A stretch of 22,108 bases of DNA, taken from the NCBI GenBank assembly GCA_012798185.1, contig JAAZNS010000490.1:1-22108 (forward strand), written 5' to 3'. This document shows positions 15,177-22,108 of this stretch, piece by piece (the first letter of the stretch is position 1; each line of letters starts with the position of its first letter). The position numbers were made by a program, and so were the translations under genes. Under the pieces are notes generated by a model. That model was not told the DNA's origin. It ran no database searches and saw only the letters and a program-made list of their open reading frames with translations. The DNA is from Chloroflexota bacterium (GTDB lineage: Bacteria; Chloroflexota; Anaerolineae; Anaerolineales; UBA4823).

Positions 15177-15253
15177 ACGAAACGCCAATTTGAGTTAGAT
15201 ATTTTTTCGAAAAACTGTTGAAACCATGTATATATTGAAAGAGGAGTGCGAAA

Positions 15254-16345
15254 ATGAAACGTCCCATTTTTATTTTGTTTGCTTTACTAACCATTGCGAG
15301 CGTCATTTTAACCGCCTGTGCACCGGCAGCTCCTGCATCCCCAGAAGCAACGGAAGCACCTGTTGAAGTGACTGAAGCTCCCTCAACTGGAGGTGTAGAA
15401 ATATCCAAGATTATCGTGATCGGCAAGTCGGTCCATCCGTACTGGTCGAATGTCGAGCTGGGTGTAAAAGCAGCTGGTAAAGCCTTGGGTTTGAGTGAAG
15501 ATCAAGTGATCTTCTTCGTACCGCCTAAGGAAGATGTTAATGCTCAGATCCAGACCATGGAAACCTATATTGCCCAGGGTGCGACCGGCATTGCGATTGC
15601 TCCTTCTGATCCGAATGCCTTAGAGCCGGTCATGAAGAAAGCAGCAGAGGCGGGCATTTTCGTTACCACACTGGATACACCGCCGGTGGAGGGGTCAGTA
15701 TCCAAGGTTTATATCGGTACCGACAACTACAGCGCCGGTATGATGGCAGGTGAAACGTTGAAGGGTTTGTTGCCGAATGGCGGTGTGGTTGGCATAGGAC
15801 GCGGTTCGGATACAGCCTTGAATGCCTTGCAGCGGACTGACGGGTTCTTGAAAGCCATTGAAGGCAGCGGCATCACCACGCTGGAGCCATTGAACGACAA
15901 AGAAGATTCGGCGACGGCGTTGCAGTTAGCCAACTCGGCAATCTCGGCGAATCCAGATATGGCAGGTGCTTTTGGCGTGTATGCATATAACGGACCCGCC
16001 TGGGCTACAGCAATCAAGGAAGCAGGAAAAGTCGGCATAATCAAGCTGGTATCCTTCGATGCCACCACCGATATTATCAACGGGATCAAAGAGTGCGTCA
16101 TTCAGGCGACCATTGCCCAACGCGAATACGATATGGGGTACAAGTCGGTCGAATTGATCTACAAGATGGCGACCGAGGGCGTAGAAAAAGCTATGGCAGA
16201 TATGGGCGTCAAGGATGGCGTCATTGATACCGGCGTGGATGTGATTACCGCAGCGACGCTTAAGGATTATGAGGCGGCTGCAAAAGCCAAAAATATCCCG
16301 CTCGATTGGAATACCGAGGGGTGGGATCCTTCAGCTTGTAAGTAG
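15254..16345 (+). CDS. Sugar-binding lipoprotein, RbsB/XylF-like (probable xylose receptor)
   Basis: The 363-residue extracellular receptor has a Sec lipoprotein signal: MKR, a hydrophobic core, and lipobox LTAC with Cys22. A Pro/Ala/Glu/Thr linker (23-46) typical of Chloroflexota lipoproteins follows. The rest is a periplasmic-binding-protein type 4 sugar fold, with IIVIGKSVHPYWSNVELGVKAA at the first strand and helix, DVNAQIQTMETYIAQGATGIAIAPSD, VTTLDTPP and VYIGTDNYSAGMMAG. SD GAGGAG lies 10 nt before ATG. It serves the permease before it and the ATPase after it; xylose is inferred from context, and ribose-like or other pentoses remain possible. Confidence 0.92.
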   Translation: MKRPIFILFALLTIASVILTACAPAAPASPEATEAPVEVTEAPSTGGVEISKIIVIGKSVHPYWSNVELGVKAAGKALGLSEDQVIFFVPPKEDVNAQIQTMETYIAQGATGIAIAPSDPNALEPVMKKAAEAGIFVTTLDTPPVEGSVSKVYIGTDNYSAGMMAGETLKGLLPNGGVVGIGRGSDTALNALQRTDGFLKAIEGSGITTLEPLNDKEDSATALQLANSAISANPDMAGAFGVYAYNGPAWATAIKEAGKVGIIKLVSFDATTDIINGIKECVIQATIAQREYDMGYKSVELIYKMATEGVEKAMADMGVKDGVIDTGVDVITAATLKDYEAAAKAKNIPLDWNTEGWDPSACK

Positions 16346-16382
16346 TAAACGGGATGTCCTACCTGAGGAGCAAGATAAAATT

Positions 16383-16733
16383 ATGAATGATAGGCTGATT
16401 GGCTTTATCGATGGGAAAAATAAGGGTTGGGGGTATGACACCACTCAGATGCATCGTAGATCAATAGTCAGCGGCGTCGAATTCGAGAGGTTCTCAGACT
16501 CAGGTATGGACATCGCCACTATCAATCATGTGGGTGCCATGGCAAAGGCATGGAAAACCGTTGGTCTTTCAATATCTTTACCGCCACCATACACCATCCA
16601 AATATCCAGGAGGGGCGGGTGGCACCCCCGCCCCTCGTATTATAAAACAGATTTTCGGTTTCTGTCTGGGCGAGGCTGCAGCCCAAACAAAAACTTGAAA
16701 TCTCTTTCAATAACACCCTATCAAAATATATGA
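16383..16733 (+). CDS. Unrecognised 116-residue ORF in the operon gap
   Basis: ATG 16383 follows GAGGAG (16365-16370) at a rather long 12-nt distance. The first ~70 residues (start MNDRLIGFIDGK; includes SGVEFERFSDSGMDIATINH and AMAKAWKTVGLSI) look protein-like. After that the frame runs through the GC-rich hairpin and becomes low quality (Arg/Pro/Ser-rich). I recognise no family. It may be the 5' remnant of a gene whose remainder was lost, or a chance frame. Confidence 0.3.
   Translation: MNDRLIGFIDGKNKGWGYDTTQMHRRSIVSGVEFERFSDSGMDIATINHVGAMAKAWKTVGLSISLPPPYTIQISRRGGWHPRPSYYKTDFRFLSGRGCSPNKNLKSLSITPYQNI
16610..16636 (+). promoter_or_regulatory. GC-rich intercistronic hairpin before the sugar ATPase gene
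   Basis: GAGGGGCGGG (16610-16619) pairs perfectly with CCCGCCCCTC (16627-16636) around a 7-nt loop. There is no T-run (GTATTATAAAA follows), so it probably stabilises the upstream receptor mRNA or attenuates rather than terminates. Confidence 0.65.
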
Positions 16734-16752
16734 TTGGAATGGAGACCAAAAC

Positions 16753-18288
16753 TTGGATCAAAAAAGGAATGAAAAACCGATCTTAAAGATCAAAGAAATA
16801 TCCAAAGCGTTTCCGGGTGTTCAGGCTTTGGATAAAGTTAATTTTGAAGCCTATGCTGGGGAAGTGACGGCTTTATTGGGTGAAAACGGCGCCGGAAAAT
16901 CTACCCTGATGAAAATTTTATCGGGGGTGTACAAGGCAGACCAAGGGGAGATGTATTTGAATGATGTACTGATACAACCCCAAAACCCCCACGAGGCTCA
17001 AAATTTGGGTATCTCCATCATATACCAGGAATTCAATCTAACACCCAACCAGAATGTTTTCACAAATATATTCCTGGGGCGTGAGCCGATGATGAAAGGA
17101 CTGCCAGGGAAGTTAGGTTTCGTCGATAAGCAATATATGCGCAGAAATTCCGAAAAATTATTGGCTCAGGTGGGAGCGCGTTTTAAGAATGACCGTTTGG
17201 TTAACAGCCTGTCAGTTGCTGAACAACAAATGGTCGAAATTGCGAAAGCGCTCAGTGTGCAAGCTAAGGTAATTATCATGGATGAGCCAACTTCTGCCCT
17301 CGGAAAAGAAGAAGTTGGGGTTTTGTTCAATATCATTCGTGATCTTAAAAAACAAGGGCTGGCAATTATTTTTATCACCCACAGGCTGGAAGAAGTGTTC
17401 GAAATTGCCGATAGGGCAATAGTGTTTCGAGATGGTCGGTGGGCTGGGGAAGTGAAAGTAGCAGAAGCAACCCCTGAACAAATTATTGGATTGATGGTCG
17501 GTAGAGCCCTGGATCGCAGCCAGGTACATGAAAGTCATGCATCCACTGATGAAGTTGTTCTGAAAGTGCAAAACCTTAATCGAAAGGGTATTTTGCACAA
17601 TATTAATTTCGAGCTCCGCAAAGGAGAAATCTTGGGATTAGCCGGGTTGGTTGGAGCGGGAAGAACAGAGACTGCGCGGGCGCTTTTTGGGGCAGACCGG
17701 ATGGATTCGGGCGAAATTTATATCGATGGCAAACGTGTGGAGATTACATCACCCGATTCTGCGGTAAAAGCAGGATTAGCTTTGGTGCCAGAAGGCAGGC
17801 AAACGCAAGGCTTGGTGCTAATCCAGTCTGTTGAGCGAAATGTTGCCTTGCCAAACCTGGATGCACTTTCGCCCAATTATTTGATTAATAGGGGGAAAAT
17901 GCGTCAGCTGGTAAAGAAATTCGTTGATGTGTTGAATATCCGTACCCCAAGCCTCGATCAACAGGTTTTAAACTTATCCGGTGGGAATCAACAAAAGGTC
18001 GTACTTGCTAAATGGTTGGCGTCTAATCCTAAGGTACTCATCCTGGATGAGCCGACGCGTGGCATTGATGTAGGCGCGAAAGCGGAAGTTTACGATATTA
18101 TGAACAAATTGGTTCAGCAGGGCATTGGTATCATCATGATTTCATCGGAAATGCCAGAAATTCTGGCGATTAGCGACCGTATCCTGGTGATGTATGAGGG
18201 CCGTATTATGGGAGAATTATCTCGGGCTGATGCCACACAAGAGCGAATCATGACATTGGCAAGCGGAAAAGAATTACAGGCAGTATAG
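16753..18288 (+). CDS. Sugar ABC transporter ATPase with two ABC domains, RbsA/XylG type
   Basis: The 511-residue protein contains both nucleotide-binding domains of a CUT2-type sugar importer. Domain 1 has Walker A GENGAGKS (43-50), signature LSVAEQQ, and Walker B IIMDEPTSAL. Domain 2 has the family's degenerate Walker A GLVGAGRTE, a proper LSGGNQQK signature and Walker B LILDEPTRGID. This asymmetry is normal for the family. The start is TTG 16753, supported by GGAGA (16741-16745) 7 nt upstream; no in-frame ATG is near. The DUF4380 gene follows after 17 nt, so the two are surely co-transcribed. Confidence 0.94.
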   Translation: MDQKRNEKPILKIKEISKAFPGVQALDKVNFEAYAGEVTALLGENGAGKSTLMKILSGVYKADQGEMYLNDVLIQPQNPHEAQNLGISIIYQEFNLTPNQNVFTNIFLGREPMMKGLPGKLGFVDKQYMRRNSEKLLAQVGARFKNDRLVNSLSVAEQQMVEIAKALSVQAKVIIMDEPTSALGKEEVGVLFNIIRDLKKQGLAIIFITHRLEEVFEIADRAIVFRDGRWAGEVKVAEATPEQIIGLMVGRALDRSQVHESHASTDEVVLKVQNLNRKGILHNINFELRKGEILGLAGLVGAGRTETARALFGADRMDSGEIYIDGKRVEITSPDSAVKAGLALVPEGRQTQGLVLIQSVERNVALPNLDALSPNYLINRGKMRQLVKKFVDVLNIRTPSLDQQVLNLSGGNQQKVVLAKWLASNPKVLILDEPTRGIDVGAKAEVYDIMNKLVQQGIGIIMISSEMPEILAISDRILVMYEGRIMGELSRADATQERIMTLASGKELQAV

Positions 18289-18305
18289 AAACACGTTTTG
18301 GAGAT

Positions 18306-19598
18306 ATGAAAAACAAACCAATTTGTACAATTGAACAGGCGTCATTTCGAGGTTGGCAGGCAGTTTACATGCGGAATGGGATAGTCTCATTGGTTGTCGT
18401 GCCCGATATCGGCGGTAGAGTGATGGCTTACGATTTGGACAGTTATCCATTTTTTTTCATTGACCCTGATTTAGCCGGCAAGCTATTCTCATTCGAAGAA
18501 AATCAAGGGGATGGCACCATGGGCTCCTGGAAGAATTATGGTGGAGATAAGACCTGGCCGGCTCCCCAAGGATGGGAAAATAATACTCAATGGCATGGAC
18601 CGCCCGATCCGATATTGGATTCGGGGAGGTACACAATACAAACAATCCGCTGCCAGAATCATGCTGCCATGCTGCGATTGATCAGTCCTCCTGATTCACG
18701 CACTGGTCTCCAAATCACCCGCCAAATAACTTTACAGCAAGGCGGAAGCCGGGTAATCCTCGATCTTTCCTTTACCAATATATCCAAACGGCAAATCCGC
18801 TGGAGTATTTGGAATGTTACCCAGTTAAGAGCAGAGCATATAAACCCTGACGGCAGTAAAAGCCCCGAACATGCCTGTGCCGTGACAGCACCCTTAAACC
18901 CACAAAGCCGCTTCCCACGAGGTTTTTATGTCATGGCTGGTGATGAAAATAATCCGCAGTGGGGAATAGATGAAGAGAAGCAATTATTTATTGGCAGGTA
19001 CATGTGGGAAATCGGAAAAGTTGGAATTGATTCGCCAAAAGGATGGATTGCCTTTAGCAACAGTGACCAGGGTTATTCTTATGCAGAACAATTTACCTAC
19101 TTCCCAGAAAAGGAATACCCCGATCAGGGCGTCACTGTGGAATGTTGGACAACCGGCAGGGGACAGGTAGCTAATTTGAATTATGAGAATAGTCAAATAT
19201 ATCTCATGGAAACCGAGGTGCTTAGTCCTTTATACACATTCAAACCAGGGGAAACTCGTTCTTTTCAAATCATATGGGGCGTTTGCCGCTGTAACGGTTT
19301 GGTTGTAGATGTTAATAAAGCCGGCTGTGTTCACAAGAATCTGGAAGCCAAAACAACCCGTGATGGTGTGGAGCTTTCTGGTTCATTTGGAGTTTTTTCC
19401 TGTGGAAGTTTACAGTTGGTATGGCAGGATGCACACGGAAAGCCACTGGGTGTTGATGTGTTACAAAAAGTGAGTCCGTTGGAGGCTGTTGAATTAAAAC
19501 AAATATTCAATCCTCCCCCTGAGGCTGCTAGATTGGAATTAAACGTCCTTACAGACGTCAACAATTCACTTCAAACCCTGGCAAAGTGTAAATTATAG
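18306..19598 (+). CDS. DUF4380-family protein, possible sugar mutarotase
   Basis: The 430-residue soluble protein starts with a segment typical of DUF4380 and aldose-1-epimerase-like beta-sandwich folds: a strand-rich N-terminus, VVPDIGGRVMAYDL (about 32-45), then KNYGGDKTWPAPQGW (about 77-91), and later LDLSFTNISKRQIRWSIW. No signal peptide is visible. A His/Glu pair of the GalM type cannot be assigned with confidence by eye. The gene sits 17 nt behind the sugar ATPase gene, so it belongs to the xylose operon, where interconverting alpha- and beta-xylopyranose before XylA would make sense; that role is inference. GGAG at 18300-18303 is unusually close to ATG 18306. Confidence 0.75.
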   Translation: MKNKPICTIEQASFRGWQAVYMRNGIVSLVVVPDIGGRVMAYDLDSYPFFFIDPDLAGKLFSFEENQGDGTMGSWKNYGGDKTWPAPQGWENNTQWHGPPDPILDSGRYTIQTIRCQNHAAMLRLISPPDSRTGLQITRQITLQQGGSRVILDLSFTNISKRQIRWSIWNVTQLRAEHINPDGSKSPEHACAVTAPLNPQSRFPRGFYVMAGDENNPQWGIDEEKQLFIGRYMWEIGKVGIDSPKGWIAFSNSDQGYSYAEQFTYFPEKEYPDQGVTVECWTTGRGQVANLNYENSQIYLMETEVLSPLYTFKPGETRSFQIIWGVCRCNGLVVDVNKAGCVHKNLEAKTTRDGVELSGSFGVFSCGSLQLVWQDAHGKPLGVDVLQKVSPLEAVELKQIFNPPPEAARLELNVLTDVNNSLQTLAKCKL

Positions 19599-19903
19599 GT
19601 GATTTATCAATTACTGACGGTTAATCTCAATGGAGAAAGAAATTGGGGCTGTCCTAAAAGTAAGCTGTCACCCTGAGCGAAGCGAAGGGTCTTTTCATTG
19701 TATAACATAAAAGGGGTGTTTCGCTGCGCTCAACATGACAAAATCGACTTTTAGGACACCCCATCCAACAATGACAAAGGTCACTACGACAACTACTCAG
19801 AAATATCACGGCTTCCCCCTAGTTGATCGAGAAATTCCTGACCAAAATAAAAAAATTTGAGCGCACAATTTATCTGTAAATTCTTTTCATTAGGAGCAAA
19901 ATT
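19599..19903 (+). other. Intergenic region between DUF4380 gene and xylA
   Basis: No coding frame is supported. It contains the palindromic element 19645-19762 and about 140 nt of AT-rich sequence before xylA, with AGGAG (19892-19896) 7 nt upstream of the xylA ATG. No XylR-type palindrome and no convincing promoter pair were found; a TAAATT at 19877-19882 lacks a properly spaced -35. Confidence 0.55.
19645..19762. repeat. 118-bp MITE-like palindromic element
   Basis: Terminal inverted repeats GGGGCTGTCCTAAAAGT (19645-19661) and ACTTTTAGGACACCCC (19747-19762) match except for one extra base. Internally, TGTCACCCTGAGCGAAGCG (from 19666) is mirrored by CGCTGCGCTCAACATGACA (to 19740), so nearly the whole unit folds into one long imperfect hairpin. 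It has no coding capacity and no clear target duplication. CCCTGAGCGAAGCGAAGGGTC-type words are familiar from dispersed repeats in bacterial genomes. A half copy lies at 1447-1498. Confidence 0.8.
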
Positions 19904-21073
19904 ATGAGCGACTTATATGAACCTAAACCTGAGCATAAATTTACATTTGGTCTGTGGACTGTTGGCAGCATTGGTAAAGACCAGTTTGGCGTTCCAGTTC
20001 GGGAACCTCTTTCGCCAGTAGACCTAGTTTACTTATTGGCAGATGTAGGTGCCTATGGTGTTAACTTCCATGATAATGACTTGGTGCCATTTGATGCAAC
20101 CCCGGCTGAACGCGACAAGATAGTATCCGATTTCAAAAAAGCTTTGGCATCCACCGGGCTGAAAGTTCCCATGGCGACCGCTAATCTATTCAATCATCCG
20201 ATATTTAAAGATGGCGCCTTTACTTCTAACGATCCACAAGTGCGTAAGTTTGCCCTTCAAAAAACGATGCAAGCCATCGATTTGGGAGTTGACCTGGGCG
20301 CTGAGGTATTCGTTTTTTGGGGCGGCAGGGAAGGTGTCGAATCGGATGCCACCAAGGATCCGCTCTTGGGATTGAAACGTTTTCGGGAAGCATTGAATTT
20401 TCTTTGTGAATATGTAATTGATCAGCATTACAATCTGAAATTTGCTCTTGAGTCGAAACCCAATGAACCCCGCGGTGATATTTATCTTCCCACCACGGGC
20501 GCCATGTTAGGGTTTATTCCCACATTAGATCATCCCGATATGGTGGGAGTGAACCCGGAATTTGCCCATGAGATGATGGCGGGGTTGAATTTCCTACATG
20601 CTGTAGCCCAAGCATGGGAGATGGGTAAACTTTTCCATATCGATCTTAATGATCAAAATTCTATTCGCTTCGATCAGGATTGGCGGTTCGGTTCGTTTAG
20701 CATTAAACAATCCTTCTTTTTAGTAAAATTTTTAGAAGATGTAGGTTATACAGGAAGCCGTCATTTTGATGCCCATGCCTTCCGCACTGAAAATTATGAA
20801 GGGGTGAAAGATTTTGCCCGCGGCTGCATGAGAACGTATTTAATTTTTAAAGAAAAAGCTGCGCGTTTTAATCAGGATCCTGAAATCCAGGCTCTTTTGA
20901 AAGAAATCAACGCAGATGATGGGGCGATGAATAATTTCGACGGCATATACACAGCCGAAAAAGCTAATATGTTGAAATCATATCGTTTTGATGTAAAAGC
21001 GCTTAGCGAAAGGGGCATGATGTATGAGCGTCTTGATCAACTTACGATCGATTTGTTGTTAGGAGTGCGATAA
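19904..21073 (+). CDS. xylA: Xylose isomerase, class I (short, actinobacterial type)
   Basis: The enzyme converts D-xylose to D-xylulose in a TIM barrel with two divalent metals. The 389-residue length fits class I. Every catalytic residue of the Streptomyces enzyme is found at an offset of +2: W18, H56 and D59 (NFHDND), F96, W139, E183 and K185, E219 and H222 (EFAHE), D247 (HIDLND), D257 and D259, and D289 (HFDAH). One change stands out: the conserved EPKPNEPRGD motif reads ESKPNEPRGD, Ser184 replacing Pro between the metal ligand Glu and the catalytic Lys. AGGAG lies 7 nt before ATG. xylB follows 5 nt later. Confidence 0.97.
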   Translation: MSDLYEPKPEHKFTFGLWTVGSIGKDQFGVPVREPLSPVDLVYLLADVGAYGVNFHDNDLVPFDATPAERDKIVSDFKKALASTGLKVPMATANLFNHPIFKDGAFTSNDPQVRKFALQKTMQAIDLGVDLGAEVFVFWGGREGVESDATKDPLLGLKRFREALNFLCEYVIDQHYNLKFALESKPNEPRGDIYLPTTGAMLGFIPTLDHPDMVGVNPEFAHEMMAGLNFLHAVAQAWEMGKLFHIDLNDQNSIRFDQDWRFGSFSIKQSFFLVKFLEDVGYTGSRHFDAHAFRTENYEGVKDFARGCMRTYLIFKEKAARFNQDPEIQALLKEINADDGAMNNFDGIYTAEKANMLKSYRFDVKALSERGMMYERLDQLTIDLLLGVR

Positions 21074-21078
21074 TATAA

Positions 21079-22108
21079 ATGTCGAAGAATTCTCTTCTCC
21101 TTGGCATTGATGTTTCAACGACAGGGGTCAAAGCGCTGCTGATCGATGAAGCGGGAAAAGTAATCAGCAGCGCAACCTCCCCCCTCAACTTATCAACCCC
21201 TTTCCCATTATGGTCGGAACAAGCACCCCAGGATTGGTGGTCAGGGGCTGTTCATAGTATTCGTCAAGCGTTAGCCCAAGCTGGTGTTGAGGGGTTTGAT
21301 GTGAAAGCAGTGGGGTTAACCGGTCAAATGCATGGTTTGGTATTACTGGATGCTCGAAATAACATCCTCCGGCCTGCCATCTTGTGGAACGATCAGCGCA
21401 CCGGTGAGGAATGTGAAGAGATCAACCGTAAGGTAGGTTTCGAAAAGTTATTAAATATCACCGGCAACCGGGCATTAACCGGTTTTACTGCACCAAAAAT
21501 CTTATGGGTGCGCAACCACGAGCCTGAAATATTTACGCAAATTGCTCACATCCTGCTTCCTAAGGATTATGTCCGATTTTGTTTAAGTGGCGATTATGCT
21601 GTTGATAAAGCCGATGCTTCCGGCATGCTGCTGCTAGATCATAAGAAACGGGATTGGTCGGAAGAGATACTCGATATTTTGGATATTTCTCCTTCCTGGA
21701 TGCCAAAGACATATGAGGGCACGGAAATAACAGGAGTGATTCATCCTCAGGCAGCCAGTGAAACCGGTTTAAAAGCCGGCACACCTATCGTGGGCGGAGG
21801 CGGCGACCAAGCAGCGCAGGCAGTTGGCGTAGGGGCAGTTGTTCCAGGAATCATCGCTTTAACCCTGGGAACTTCGGGCGTAATTTTCACCACAATCGAT
21901 GGGCCTCATATTGAGCCGCGGGGGCGTATGCATGCCTTTTGTCATTCGGTTCCAGGCGCATGGCATTTTATGGGTGTCATGCTGTCTGCAGCGGGCTCTT
22001 TACAATGGTATCGTGATACGCTAGCACCCGGCGTTGCTTTCGATGAATTGCTGGCGCCATGCCGGGATGTACCTCAAGGGGCTGAGGGACTGTTTTTCCT
22101 TCCCTATC
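21079..22108 (+). CDS. xylB: Xylulokinase, 3' end beyond the window
   Basis: The FGGY-family kinase phosphorylates D-xylulose to xylulose 5-phosphate for the pentose phosphate pathway. The frame is open from ATG 21079 to the window edge (343 codons; full enzymes have about 490-510). Visible marks are the N-terminal LLGIDVSTTGVKALLID phosphate loop, GLTGQMHGLVLLD with the substrate-contacting QMH, LWNDQRT with the likely catalytic Asp region, LPKDYVR, and VGGGGDQAAQAVG followed by LTLGTSG. The start lies 5 nt after xylA, with an AGGAG inside the xylA end about 13 nt upstream, implying translational coupling. No frameshift is seen in the visible part. Confidence 0.95.
   Translation, partial: MSKNSLLLGIDVSTTGVKALLIDEAGKVISSATSPLNLSTPFPLWSEQAPQDWWSGAVHSIRQALAQAGVEGFDVKAVGLTGQMHGLVLLDARNNILRPAILWNDQRTGEECEEINRKVGFEKLLNITGNRALTGFTAPKILWVRNHEPEIFTQIAHILLPKDYVRFCLSGDYAVDKADASGMLLLDHKKRDWSEEILDILDISPSWMPKTYEGTEITGVIHPQAASETGLKAGTPIVGGGGDQAAQAVGVGAVVPGIIALTLGTSGVIFTTIDGPHIEPRGRMHAFCHSVPGAWHFMGVMLSAAGSLQWYRDTLAPGVAFDELLAPCRDVPQGAEGLFFLPY

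Larger units (their letters stand above)
16346..16752 (+). other. 407-base gap within the sugar ABC operon
   Basis: This gap between receptor and ATPase genes is unusually long for an operon. It holds a GC-rich hairpin (16610-16636) and an open reading frame of uncertain status (16383-16733), both listed separately. Base use in the 3' half, especially the G/C blocks around 16610-16640, differs from neighbouring genes. No promoter with good boxes was seen. Confidence 0.5.

Noticed and set aside
19763..19903. XylR operator or clear promoter in front of xylA
   Set aside because: No operator arms and no properly spaced -35/-10 pair were seen.
1..22108. CRISPR arrays, tRNA or rRNA genes, prophage or toxin-antitoxin modules
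   Set aside because: No regularly spaced direct repeats, cloverleaf arms, rRNA stretches or phage-like genes were noticed on either strand.

Overview
This looks like a chromosomal stretch from a member of the Chloroflexota, probably class Anaerolineae. The basis is the style of the two binding-protein lipoproteins (lipobox cysteine followed by Ala/Pro/Glu/Thr/Val-rich linkers), the Chloroflexota-like mix of catabolic ABC loci, and moderate-to-low GC with Gram-positive-like promoters and strong Shine-Dalgarno (SD) sites. The taxonomic call is inference. No rRNA, tRNA or CRISPR array was found.

Layout. (1) 1-1370: debris. An IS21-family remnant on the minus strand (intact istB, only the tail of istA) abuts the last ~88 codons of a proline dehydrogenase gene on the plus strand. 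(2) 1382-1525: inverted repeats and a half copy of a short palindromic element. (3) 1531-11011: a solute catabolism regulon. A LicA/choline-kinase-like phosphotransferase and an M20 metallohydrolase form one operon. A FadR-type GntR regulator, a Tat lipoprotein family-5 solute-binding protein, two Dpp-type permeases and two Dpp-type ATPases follow. Both blocks begin with promoters of identical geometry carrying the same FadR-like palindrome (CTGGT-N3-ACCAG) over the predicted transcription start. A strong intrinsic terminator closes the transporter operon at 10977-11011. (4) 11160-12518: a stand-alone MOFRL-type glycerate 2-kinase. (5) 12653-22108: a xylose locus. It has xylR (ROK family) behind a consensus promoter overlapped by a near-canonical XylR operator, then permease, binding lipoprotein, two-domain ATPase, a DUF4380 protein, a MITE-like palindrome, xylA, and xylB running off the window end.

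How the parts work together. The xylose locus is self-consistent: ABC import of a pentose, isomerisation by XylA, phosphorylation by XylB to xylulose 5-phosphate, with XylR as repressor; the DUF4380 protein could be a sugar mutarotase. The GntR locus predicts import of a peptide-like or amide-containing compound, hydrolysis by the M20 enzyme and phosphorylation of a product or substrate by the kinase. Its substrate cannot be read from sequence. This is the least described part of the window and the best candidate for a new pathway.
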